Assembly (NCBI GenBank): GCA_947474365.1
Contig: CANJIU010000018.1
Span: 54,462-118,461, forward strand
DNA length: 64,000 nucleotides
Reading direction: 5' to 3'
Source of the DNA: Opitutia bacterium
Lineage (GTDB): Bacteria > Verrucomicrobiota > Verrucomicrobiia > Opitutales > Opitutaceae
Notes under the pieces: generated by a model
What the model saw: the letters and a program-made list of their open reading frames with translations, nothing else
Databases searched by the model: none
Told to the model about the DNA's origin: nothing
Program-made: the position numbers and the translations under genes
Shown: positions 19,601 through 26,715 of the stretch, piece by piece
Layout: every line of letters begins with the position of its first letter
How positions within the stretch are numbered: the stretch's first letter is position 1

Positions 19601-19869
19601 AGTCCGCCCGGTGTAATGGTGATGCGGGCGTTCCCGAGCGCCACGCCGCTGGTCGTGTTGAACACGCGTCCCTCCAGGATACCCGTGCTCTGGGCGGCTG
19701 GGACGGCGGCGGGCGCGCGCTCCACGCCCGCGATTGGCAGCGCCACGATCGCCGCCATCAGCCGGAACGCACGCCAGCGGGTGCCGAAAGACCGCCGGGC
19801 CGAAACGGACGGAAAGACGGAGAGGTTGCCGACGTAAGCCGGCGACAGAAATGGCAGACGGGTTTTCAT
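16699..19869 (-). CDS. TonB-dependent receptor with carboxypeptidase-regulatory-like domain, copy 2
   Basis: 1056 residues. A long N-terminal region before the hydrophobic signal core ('FRLMAAIVALPIAG', about 36-50) suggests that translation might start at an internal ATG, but the listed ATG is the first good one. Carboxypeptidase-regulatory-like domain about 62-145, plug about 175-295 ('KNVVAMDEFGNRGDENLGEFLQFLSGV' to 'ASGLGGSINLIPSNGFE'), barrel to the C-terminal Phe ('VTGLKGRF'). It closely resembles copy 1 in the plug and barrel. It lies 168 nt downstream of the sialidase-fold copy 2 and has its own operator-like motif, so it may be transcribed separately. Probable role: import of a related oligosaccharide. 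Confidence 0.93.
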   Translation of the reverse strand: MKTRLPFLSPAYVGNLSVFPSVSARRSFGTRWRAFRLMAAIVALPIAGVERAPAAVPAAQSTGILEGRVFNTTSGVALGNARITITPGGLTAYSDASGEFRVTGVPPGEVRVSVSYVGMATKTEVVSASAGTVSRLTFDLVRATVAGEKGGDQVVALETFQVTAEREMSAQALAMNEQRAAVNIKNVVAMDEFGNRGDENLGEFLQFLSGVSVSIDGDVGPNGASLRGFSPSFSNVTIDGGSVATARGTNRQATTTDVPFSNVSRVEVTKVPTPDQRASGLGGSINLIPSNGFEVKKPVVNYRVSTLFHNTNGASMRWNRGPNPDASPRYTLPSANVSYQGPLNERFAVTASLYNTWRLNPSYGGIKEFDVQPTWDRVRNIQTAGAWQSLMAWTQTYGGQLGFAWRPTSRDLVSISGEMKNYLYDVSRSRLAVTYGAGATGGETLTQGAATGVGSTATGGGSGIYQRDSKQQQLNLKYAHRGDLWRFDLDGGLSAARYQEHDADNGYFFTINAQLTNLVIRGDDIFRTGIARQYTVRDRTGAPVDIFKGEDYAINSAVARSRRTFSENSFVRANGSREFNATLPFSLKFGVASDQQERSQRNRSFTYTFRPNGASNAPALRAGNFDVFDEDYLRVAPKVYGHALRDISHTKMYDLYRRNPSWFVLDEPGAHQNQVTGSFEFTETISAAYLRGDLRLLQDRLTVVGGVRLEETDIKGKGPLDDINAQYQRNPDGSFVRNAAGARILLTNDALTLRRLRYKERGASTHSDYHGYYPSINASYRLSDHFVARTAYAQTIGRPGVNLLIPGTTISDPEATNPTITVNNPGLRPWTADNYDLTFEVYDVKGGSGAVGFFQKDVRDFFGSVQTPVTDELLNQQGLPTDGTYNGYQFRTMENAGNARVRGVEFSYRQQLVFLPGLLKSLQLNMNVTKLRLQGGKLADFSGFVPMSFSTGLNFIRPRYLVKFTYIYQDGFATSAVNASATELPNTFAYQNKYKRYGVEAEYSLNKHCTLFLGATDLGRRAWITLQYAPSTPDYARYTRNQTNGYYIVTGLKGRF

Positions 19870-19962
19870 GGCGATGTGGCGGGGTTGAATCAGCCGGGAG
19901 GAACGGCGACGCTGGCGGACGGATCGGCAGAGTGGCGATGCGCGCCAGATTCGCGATGCGGT

Positions 19963-19981
19963 CGTTTCGAAAATCGTTACG
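19963..19981 (-). promoter_or_regulatory. Operator-like 19-bp motif, site 2 (upstream of TonB receptor 2)
   Basis: The plus strand reads CGTTTCGAAAATCGTTACG, in the same orientation as sites 1 and 3. It lies 94 nt upstream of the receptor ATG, in the 168-nt gap after the sialidase-fold gene. Confidence 0.6.
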
Positions 19982-20037
19982 TAGCGGCGCCGGTGATTCC
20001 GGGAGCCGGGCTGCGGTCGCCGCGCCGCCGGTTCCGT

Positions 20038-21300
20038 TCACGGGCGGGTGTCGCGTTCCGCTTTCCACCTGTCGTAGTCCTTGGCGTTGAGCGTGCGATG
20101 CTTGGCTTGATTGGCGATTCGGCCCAGCACGGAGCCGTCGGCCACGATCTTGCCGGCCTTGATGTCCGCCTCGGTGAAGCGGTGAAAGACGACTTCCTTG
20201 GCGCCGGTGCGCTCGAAGTCGTGCACGAGACAGATCGTCCCCGCACCGTCCTGCACCGCGTCGGGATACGAGGTGGCCCGCGCGTCGAGCAGCAGGCGGT
20301 GCGGCCACGTCGCCCCATCGTCCTCGGAAAGGAAAGCCGTCATGTGCGTGCGGGGTGAAGGCCGGTCGACATCGTATCCGTTTTTCACCAACAGGATGTT
20401 GCCTGAGGCGAGCCGGCGGAAGAAGGTGCGCGACGACGGTCCCTGGATGCCCCTGGCCGGAGCGAGGTCGGTCCAGGTGCGGCCCTGATCCCGGGAGAAC
20501 GCCTCGCCGATGCCGTACTTCGCGCGGCCCAGCAGCCAGAGCGTGCCGTCCTTTTTCTCAACGAGCATGTGTTCCTGAAACGTCTGGTCGGTCGCCGGAA
20601 TGCGGGCGTGGGAGAGGAAACGGAGGGTGCGGCCCTGGTCGCGGGAGGCGAACACGTTGGCGTGATGCAGCTCGGGCAGCGAGAATGTCAGTTCCGGCTC
20701 CATCGGCTTACCGCCCGCGAAGCGGCCGCGCCTGGTCTTCGGCCCGAAGTGCTCGATCAGGTAAAGCCAGGTGCCGTCGCGCGTGATGAATGGCTTGTTC
20801 TTTGTGTAGCCGTCGCTCAACCGCACCGGCTTGCTCCAGCGCGTGTGCTCGTCGTCGCCATCCTCGGCGGTCATCGTCCAATAACCGCCGCGGCCGTCCC
20901 AGAACCCGTACACCTGGCCCCACATCAGCGTCACCTTGCCGTTCGGATCGGTCCAGATGCCCGGGTCGTTGGTGCGCACCGGGCCATCGATGTCGACCAC
21001 GAGGACGGGCTTGCTCCAGGTCTCGCCGCGGTCGCCGCTCGTGATGACGACGGTGCAGTTGTCCTCGTCCTCGCCGATGTCACCCGTCTTGAACGTGGCC
21101 CACAGCCGGCCGCCGCGCGAGATCGTGATGCCCGGGCCGCAGAGAAACATCCGGTTCTCGTCGAGATACCGGTCGGGCACCGGTGCCGTGTAGACGTCGG
21201 GCGGCAGGAGGGAATCCTTGCGTTCGGGCGCTGCGCCGAACCCGGACGGCGCGAGAGTGAGGCCGAGCAGCAGTGCGGCGGACGTTCCGAGGTGCTTCAT
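20038..21300 (-). CDS. Sialidase-fold (BNR/Asp-box) exported protein, copy 2
   Basis: 420 residues from the ATG at 21298-21300 (MKHLGTSAALLLGLTLAPSGFGA, a standard signal peptide); the 11 codons upstream in the open frame are discarded. Asp-boxes: 'SGDRGETW', 'SRDQGRTL', 'SRDQGRTW', 'SEDDGATW'. Long stretches are the same as copy 1 ('VVDIDGPVRTNDPGIWTDP', 'TLMWGQVYGFWDGRGG', 'QEHMLVEKKDGTLW'). No R-I-P motif is visible, so hydrolysis of sialic acid is doubtful. Divergent from the LacI-family regulator across a 323-nt region whose only recognisable signal is the operator-like site 3. Confidence 0.82.
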   Translation of the reverse strand: MKHLGTSAALLLGLTLAPSGFGAAPERKDSLLPPDVYTAPVPDRYLDENRMFLCGPGITISRGGRLWATFKTGDIGEDEDNCTVVITSGDRGETWSKPVLVVDIDGPVRTNDPGIWTDPNGKVTLMWGQVYGFWDGRGGYWTMTAEDGDDEHTRWSKPVRLSDGYTKNKPFITRDGTWLYLIEHFGPKTRRGRFAGGKPMEPELTFSLPELHHANVFASRDQGRTLRFLSHARIPATDQTFQEHMLVEKKDGTLWLLGRAKYGIGEAFSRDQGRTWTDLAPARGIQGPSSRTFFRRLASGNILLVKNGYDVDRPSPRTHMTAFLSEDDGATWPHRLLLDARATSYPDAVQDGAGTICLVHDFERTGAKEVVFHRFTEADIKAGKIVADGSVLGRIANQAKHRTLNAKDYDRWKAERDTRP

Positions 21301-21407
21301 GAAGGGATTGGGGCTGGTCGCCGACCGGACCATGCGGGCGGCCGTGGCGAAGTCTGACGGTTGGAAAACGACACCTTGAGCACGCGCGGAGTGAACGGAA
21401 AGCCGGC

Positions 21408-21426
21408 CGTTACGTAAATCGTTACG
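21408..21426 (-). promoter_or_regulatory. Operator-like 19-bp motif, site 3 (between sialidase-like copy 2 and LacI regulator)
   Basis: The plus strand reads CGTTACGTAAATCGTTACG, the best-conserved of the three sites, with two exact CGTTACG units 12 bp apart. It lies 108 nt upstream of the sialidase-like start and about 200 nt upstream of the regulator gene. Its position allows control of both and autoregulation. Confidence 0.65.
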
Positions 21427-21623
21427 AAGGGCGATGGGCGTCGTGGGAATGGGGGCTCATCTCCCAGTCGACGATTCCCCCATCCGCACCGTAAGCGGTT
21501 CGGCTACGACAATTCGCCTTGGTAGCCGTGCCGGTTACGGCGCGGTCAGGTCGATTGATTGGCGTTCGCGGTCGACAAAACCATTGCGCACCGCGCGACC
21601 GCGGCCGATCGTCACGCCACCCC

Positions 21624-22673
21624 ATGGAATCGCCGGTCAGCATGCGCGACATTGCGAGGCACGCGAAGGTATCGGTCGCGACGGTCTCCAAGTGTCTCGC
21701 CAACAAACCCGATGTCTCCGCCGCGACGCGGCGGCGCGTCCTGGCGGCGGGCCGGTCGCTGGGTTACCGGACGAATCCCCTCGTGGCGGCGCTCATGCGG
21801 AGCCGGCGGCGGCACACGTCGCCCGCCACCGGCCTCACGCTCGCCTACGTGACGGCCTTCCCGACCGCCGACGGCTGGCGCCAGCATCCGTCGCCGATCT
21901 TCCGGCAGATGTTCGCGGGCGCCGAGGCCCGGGCTGTGCAGCGCAACTACCGGCTCGAGCATTTCTGGCTCTTCCGCGACGGCATGAGCAACGCGCGGTT
22001 TTCCCAGATGCTTGAGTCGCGCGGCATCCGCGGACTGCTCGTTGCGCCCGTGCCCGATACGCAGACCGTGATCGAGCTGAACTGGGCGGCCTTCTCCACC
22101 GTGGTGCTCGGACTCACGCCGGTGACGAGGACGTTCCACCGCGTCACGACCGACTACTACCAGTCCATGCTGCTGGTGATGGAGGAGTGTTTGAAGCTCG
22201 GATACCGGCGACCCGGACTCGCCGCCCGGATGGAGACGATCAAGCGGCTCGAGTTCCGCTGGGAGGGCGCCTACTTCGTCGCCTGCGAACGCTTTGGACT
22301 GAAGACTCCGCCGTCGCCTCTGTTGGTCGACGAATGGACGCCTGGGGCCGTCGAACGCTGGCTCGAGCGCGAACGGCCCGATGTCGTGATTGGCCCGGTG
22401 CTCGGCAAGCTGGAGGAGATCATCCGCTCCTCCGGTCGCCGCATCCCCGCCGATCTCGGCCTGGTCGGCCTGCTCGTCCCGGAGGCCGGAAACCGCCTGA
22501 GCGGCGTCCTGCAGGACGGCGAGGTCATCGGGGCGGTGGCCATCGACCAGCTGATCAGCTCGGTCGAACGAAACGAAACGGGAATTCCGGAGCATCCCAT
22601 CACGCACACGACCCTCGGCCGTTGGAACCCGGGGCGCACGGTGCGAAAGCAAGGGGGCGGCTCCGCCGTCTGA
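21624..22673 (+). CDS. LacI-family transcriptional regulator
   Basis: 349 residues from the ATG at 21624; another ATG 6 codons later (MRDIARHAKV) is equally possible, while the earlier in-frame start at 21519 adds non-family sequence. The N-terminal helix-turn-helix is textbook LacI ('MRDIARHAKVSVATVSKCLANKPDVSAATRRRVLAAGRSLGYR'), with the hinge region following. The rest is a periplasmic-binding-protein-like sensor domain, ending in 'IDQLISSVERNETGIPEHPITHTTLG'. It is divergent from the sialidase-like/receptor genes. Three copies of a common motif occur upstream of those genes, so it is the best candidate to control them in response to a sugar. Confidence 0.92.
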   Translation: MESPVSMRDIARHAKVSVATVSKCLANKPDVSAATRRRVLAAGRSLGYRTNPLVAALMRSRRRHTSPATGLTLAYVTAFPTADGWRQHPSPIFRQMFAGAEARAVQRNYRLEHFWLFRDGMSNARFSQMLESRGIRGLLVAPVPDTQTVIELNWAAFSTVVLGLTPVTRTFHRVTTDYYQSMLLVMEECLKLGYRRPGLAARMETIKRLEFRWEGAYFVACERFGLKTPPSPLLVDEWTPGAVERWLERERPDVVIGPVLGKLEEIIRSSGRRIPADLGLVGLLVPEAGNRLSGVLQDGEVIGAVAIDQLISSVERNETGIPEHPITHTTLGRWNPGRTVRKQGGGSAV

Positions 22674-22682
22674 ATCCCGGCT

Positions 22683-23729
22683 TCAGGTGCCGAGCGACCA
22701 GGCGCCGACGGGGATGCTGCGCAGCTTGCTGACCGTTTCGAGCACGGCGCGCTGGCAGCGCTGCGGCGCCACGCCAGCGAGGATCGCCTCCAGATCGTCG
22801 GCGACGTACCGGCCGATGAGCGTCTGAATTTCCGGCACGCTGCCGGCGCGGTGCGCCTGGATCAGCGTGTTGGGCGTGGTCCGGCCCGGCTCGTCGCGCG
22901 GGACCGGTTCCTCGGGCCAGACATCGATGCCGGCGCGGATGTGCCCGCTCTGCGCCGCGGCGAGCAGGTCGGGGAAGTTCACGAGGGCGGCGCGGCTCGC
23001 GAGGATCACCACGCTCCCCTTGGCCATGCTCGCAAACTGTTTTTGACCGATCTGGCCCGCGTTTTCGCTCGTGACGGCCGCCAGGAGAAACACCACGCGG
23101 GCCCGGGCAAAACACTCGTCAAGCGACGCCGGGATGACGTCCCGCTCGCGCAGCACCGCCTGCGGTATCCACGGATCATGCACGAGAATCTCGCGGGAAA
23201 ACGGGCGGAGCAGCGGGAGCAGGGCGCGACCGGTGTTGCCGAGCCCGACGATGGCGAGCGGCTTGCCGTGGAGAAGAAAGGAATCGTGATTGTCGCCCTT
23301 GAATTCCCGGCCGATGCGGAGCGCTGCATCGGCCTCGTGCATCCGCCGGGCGAGCGAGATGGCCATGGCGAGCGCCATTTCGGCGACCGGCTGCGCGTAG
23401 ACCGGGGCGGTCGAGAGCACGGGAATCCCGCGCCGTTCGCACTCCGCGTAGTCGATGTTGCCGAGAAAATTGCTTTCGACATTGAACACCGCACGCAGAT
23501 GCGGTGCCCGGTCGAGGCGCGCCCGGTCCAGCGGCGACTGGCCGATCAACGCGATCGCCTGCGGCAGGTGCCGGTCGATGTGCTCGGCGGCCGCCGGGGA
23601 GCCGTCGTGCCAGAGCACGCGCCCAAGGCGTTCAAGCCGCAGCCGGGTCGGCGTGTCGAAGATGCGCTCGATCCGGCGCGGATGGGGATCGAGGAGGATG
23701 ACTCGCTCGTGGGCAGGCTGGGAGGACAT
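22683..23729 (-). CDS. D-isomer-specific 2-hydroxyacid dehydrogenase (NAD-dependent)
   Basis: 348 residues. The Rossmann motif is 'AIVGLGNTGRALLPLLRPF' (G-x-G-x2-G). The three catalytic positions are visible: Arg in 'VVILASRAALVNFPDL', Glu in 'IDVWPEEPVP' and His in 'LIQAHRAGSVPEIQ'. Such enzymes interconvert 2-hydroxy and 2-keto acids. It is convergent with the LacI gene (9 nt apart) and 152 nt downstream of a sialidase-like gene on the same strand. In this context it may act on a sugar-derived keto acid, but phosphoglycerate- or glyoxylate-type substrates cannot be excluded. Confidence 0.87.
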   Translation of the reverse strand: MSSQPAHERVILLDPHPRRIERIFDTPTRLRLERLGRVLWHDGSPAAAEHIDRHLPQAIALIGQSPLDRARLDRAPHLRAVFNVESNFLGNIDYAECERRGIPVLSTAPVYAQPVAEMALAMAISLARRMHEADAALRIGREFKGDNHDSFLLHGKPLAIVGLGNTGRALLPLLRPFSREILVHDPWIPQAVLRERDVIPASLDECFARARVVFLLAAVTSENAGQIGQKQFASMAKGSVVILASRAALVNFPDLLAAAQSGHIRAGIDVWPEEPVPRDEPGRTTPNTLIQAHRAGSVPEIQTLIGRYVADDLEAILAGVAPQRCQRAVLETVSKLRSIPVGAWSLGT

Positions 23730-23881
23730 CGGTGCGGTTCGCCTGGCGCTCCGGGAGGCGAGCGGCTGGCGGATTGGTGTATCGTCGAAAAACGCGCCCG
23801 TTGGCCAACAGAAAGCACGCCGGATCCGGCCGGGAGTGCCATCCGGTTACCGCGTGCCCTTGCGCGAACGGTGCGGAGCGC

Positions 23882-25171
23882 TCATGGGCGCGGGGCCGCT
23901 GGAGCGGAGGTTTTCCGCGTCGGCTCCTTTTTCTTCAGTGGTCGGCTGATGAGCATCTGCAGTTTCGAGTTCGGGTGGGTGAGCCGGCCGGCGAGCACGT
24001 CCTCTTCGCGGAAACGCGCGAGGAGGATTTCACCGTCGGTGCTCCGATTGCGATCGTAGGAAATGTAGAGCGTACCGTCGGGTGCCTGGAAACCGTCCGG
24101 ATAGGAAAGGCCCTTGCGCTCGTCCAACATGAGTCCGCCCTGCCACGTGAGACCCTCGTCGTCCGAGAGCCACGCCGTGAGTTGCGAACGACCTTCATGG
24201 GCGTCGATCGTTTTGCCATGCTTGATGAGAAGGATCCGGCCCGACGTGAGGCGGCGGATGTGGAAACGGGCGGCGGGATGCTTGAAGGTCGGAAACGACG
24301 GCTCGGTCCAACTCCGACCACCGTCGGACGAGAAGGCCTGCATCGTGCCGTCGCCGGTGCGGGCGAGCATCCAAATCCGACCGTCCTTCAATTCGACGAA
24401 CATGTGCTCATCCCAGCTCGGCTTCGGAAAGCGGACGTTGCCCCGGCGGACCCACGACTTTCCCTCGTCGGTGGAGACATAGACGTTGGCCCCGCGCAAC
24501 GGCTCCAGTTCCGCATTCGCGTCCCGCAGGGGGCCGAAGCCCCGCATGTTGGGATGCTCCACGGGCAGGAACCACTCGCCGTTGGCCAGCACGGTGGGCT
24601 TGTTGAGCACAGCGCCATGGCACAGGCGGATTGGCTGCGGCCACGTCGGCTGGTCGGCGTCGGGATTTTCGCAGACCGACACCCACACGCCCTGCCGCCC
24701 GTCGTAGTGGTTCATAGTCTGATCGAAGAAAAACCAGAGCCGTCCGCGCGGGTCGGTCCAAAAATTGCCGACGATCACGCTGCGCGGCAGCGGCAGGTGG
24801 GGCGCCTGGCTGTCCACCACGAGGCGGGGCTTGGACCAGGTTGCCCCGTCATCGTCGCTCGTGGCTGCGACCATGAACGCCTTCGGACCGTCGTCGCCGG
24901 CGACCCAGGCCGCCCAGAGCCGGCCACCGGGAGTGCGGGCGATGCCGATCGTCATGCCGTAATCGAGCTGATCATGGTCGTAGCGCGGCAACGGCGAGGT
25001 GTTGATCCTCGGTGGCACGAGGGAAAGGTCGGCGACCTGCCGGAGCACCTCGCGTTCAAACGAGCGCGCCTCATCAGGATTCAAGGTGGCTAGGCGCGTC
25101 TCGGGGTTTTGGGCGCCGACGCGGAGGCAGACAAGAAACAAGAGCCAGGAGAGTCGACTGCGCATGCTCAT
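23882..25171 (-). CDS. Sialidase-fold (BNR/Asp-box) exported protein, copy 3 (divergent)
   Basis: 429 residues with a signal peptide ([20 protein letters not shown]; a start at the second Met is possible). Asp-boxes: 'TSDDDGATW', 'STDEGKSW', 'SSDGGRSW', 'SDDEGLTW'. '[20 protein letters not shown]' and '[20 protein letters not shown]' match the corresponding strands of copies 1 and 2, but overall similarity is lower and its neighbours differ. The tail is basic and Pro-rich. Probable polysaccharide-active propeller; the substrate is not evident. Confidence 0.8.
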   Translation of the reverse strand: MSMRSRLSWLLFLVCLRVGAQNPETRLATLNPDEARSFEREVLRQVADLSLVPPRINTSPLPRYDHDQLDYGMTIGIARTPGGRLWAAWVAGDDGPKAFMVAATSDDDGATWSKPRLVVDSQAPHLPLPRSVIVGNFWTDPRGRLWFFFDQTMNHYDGRQGVWVSVCENPDADQPTWPQPIRLCHGAVLNKPTVLANGEWFLPVEHPNMRGFGPLRDANAELEPLRGANVYVSTDEGKSWVRRGNVRFPKPSWDEHMFVELKDGRIWMLARTGDGTMQAFSSDGGRSWTEPSFPTFKHPAARFHIRRLTSGRILLIKHGKTIDAHEGRSQLTAWLSDDEGLTWQGGLMLDERKGLSYPDGFQAPDGTLYISYDRNRSTDGEILLARFREEDVLAGRLTHPNSKLQMLISRPLKKKEPTRKTSAPAAPRP

Positions 25172-25243
25172 GACGACGGGCGTGTGGTGAAATAGGGGAG
25201 ACAGAACGACTGCGTACCGTGCGACGAGAGAGAACGCGCGGTG

Positions 25244-25723
25244 TCAGTAGCGCTGCCCGATTTTTTGATACAACCGGCCCACCAGCCACGCGGGTCCGAT
25301 GAACAGGAATATCAGTTTGGCGAGAAACGAGAATTTTCGGGCGTTGATGATGTCGCCGATCAGAAGGGCGAGTTGGGCGGCGGCGAAGGCGGCCAAGCTG
25401 ACCTGCCACACAGGCCACGGTACGAATAATTCGATCAGCACAAAAGCAGAGTAGCAGATCGACATGATGAATGTCATTCCGGCGCCCAGGGCCGGAGACA
25501 ACGACGCGTAAAACGCGGTCGCCAGCAGGAGTGCGACGAGCATCCAGTTGAACCACGGCACGGATTCTCGCCACGCTTCCGGAACCGGAATCGCCCAGAC
25601 GAATCCGAGCAGGCTCGCAAAACTCACCGGTGCGGCGATCCAGTGGATGACGTCGTGCGAGCGATACCGATGGGCGGCGCCGAATGCGGTGAACCACGTC
25701 TCGGCGGATTTTTTTTCTGGCAT
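25244..25723 (-). CDS. Mpo1/DUF962-like membrane protein
   Basis: 159 residues from the ATG at 25721-25723 (MPEKKSAETWFTAFG); the open frame upstream has no family similarity. The N-terminal 'W..AFGAAHRYRSHDVIHWIAAPV' resembles the W...Y...H....H-x-I-x-x-P pattern of Mpo1-like proteins, followed by four hydrophobic segments and a basic C-terminus. Yeast Mpo1 is a dioxygenase for 2-hydroxy fatty acids; the bacterial role is undetermined. The 212 nt upstream (25724-25935) show nothing I can identify. Confidence 0.65.
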   Translation of the reverse strand: MPEKKSAETWFTAFGAAHRYRSHDVIHWIAAPVSFASLLGFVWAIPVPEAWRESVPWFNWMLVALLLATAFYASLSPALGAGMTFIMSICYSAFVLIELFVPWPVWQVSLAAFAAAQLALLIGDIINARKFSFLAKLIFLFIGPAWLVGRLYQKIGQRY

Positions 25724-25935
25724 GGATTCGGGAGAGCCGACCGCAGCACAACCGCACGGCAATCGACCGTCAACGGCGCGCCGCGGGTGTTCATTTCCAA
25801 TCGGAGGCCACCCCTGCGTGAAGAAATAACCCCGTGTCTCTGGTTTGGCGGACAGGCGGACCCATGGAATGGGCCCGTGGGCGAGTGCCAATCAGCAGGT
25901 TGAACCCTGGTCTCGGGCTTTCGTGCGATCGACTG

Positions 25936-26421
25936 TCACCCTATCCCGCGCTTTGTCGCGATCACCCGTAATTCGATCGCGGTCAGATTATCTTTAGTTC
26001 GGCCCATCGCCTCCTTCGCGGCAATGAGATCATTCAGCGAAATTACCCAGCACGTGCGCCCATCGACCTCGAATTTCTCCGCTGTGCGTTTGAGCCGTGA
26101 AAAATCGCCGACTCCAAGCACCGATGACAAAATGTCCACCACTCCCACATCGGTCTCAAGATAGAGGTTTTCCACCAACTCGCCCAACTTCGGAAAGCTT
26201 AGAAACGAAAGCCTCTGTGGCGTCAGACGATGACGAGGATTCCACTTTGCGAGTACGCGTCGCAATAACTCCACATTTTCATTCGTGAGCACCGCACAGA
26301 TGTCCAGGTCGCGCGTCACCTGCGAGGAGCCGTGCGTCACCGCCGCATAACCTCCGACCATGACGAACTCGAAACCCGAGTCGGTAAGGCTAGCGATGAG
26401 CTGGCTGAAGTCGGGCGTCAT
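25936..26421 (-). CDS. Nucleotidyltransferase-fold protein (DUF6036/AbiEii-like)
   Basis: 161 residues. 'FEFVMVGGYAAVTHGSSQVTRDLDICAVL' gives the G-G-x-A...G-x-x-R-x-T-x-D-x-D signature of minimal or AbiEii-type nucleotidyltransferases, and 'DVGVVDILSSV' supplies a third acidic residue. The C-terminus 'VISLNDLIAAKEAMGRTKDNLTAIELR' is the usual helical end ('DLI..K...R.KD...I'). Its ATG overlaps the end of a 62-residue gene by 32 nt, so the two are translated together. Such pairs are often toxin-antitoxin-like or stress modules; the role here is inferred only. Confidence 0.8.
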   Translation of the reverse strand: MTPDFSQLIASLTDSGFEFVMVGGYAAVTHGSSQVTRDLDICAVLTNENVELLRRVLAKWNPRHRLTPQRLSFLSFPKLGELVENLYLETDVGVVDILSSVLGVGDFSRLKRTAEKFEVDGRTCWVISLNDLIAAKEAMGRTKDNLTAIELRVIATKRGIG

Positions 26422-26578
26422 GGGCGAGCTTCGCTTCCTGGAGCTTCAGAATAAAACGCAAAGCCCCGTCGTGCTGGCGCCAGCGTTCCGTGACCGGCAG
26501 CGCGAGGTTGGTATCGATCAAATCGAGATCGATCCCTGCCTTCCGTGCCTCCTCAAACACATCTTTTTCCGGCTCCAT
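26390..26578 (-). CDS. Small 62-residue partner of the nucleotidyltransferase
   Basis: ATG at 26576-26578 (MEPEKDVFEEARKAGIDLDL), TAG at 26390-26392. The frame opens much further upstream but only this portion looks like protein: 'IDTNLALPVTERWRQHDGALRFILKLQEA' is an amphipathic, charged helical sequence. The gene overlaps the nucleotidyltransferase by 32 nt in another frame, a layout typical of two-gene modules. No catalytic motif. I recall similar small proteins beside nucleotidyltransferase genes, but no function is established. A role as antitoxin or adaptor is inference. Confidence 0.7.
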   Translation of the reverse strand: MEPEKDVFEEARKAGIDLDLIDTNLALPVTERWRQHDGALRFILKLQEAKLAHDARLQPAHR

Positions 26579-26715
26579 CCGCTCACCAAAGCGTCTTCGT
26601 CCATTCGCGCAAAGCGAAATCCTTGCATCCCGTGTACGCCGCGGGACCAAGCCTGGAGGGCAGGGCAATTCGAACGGCGTCGGGCCGTAACCCGCTGCGA
26701 CCGCCTGGACTGCGT

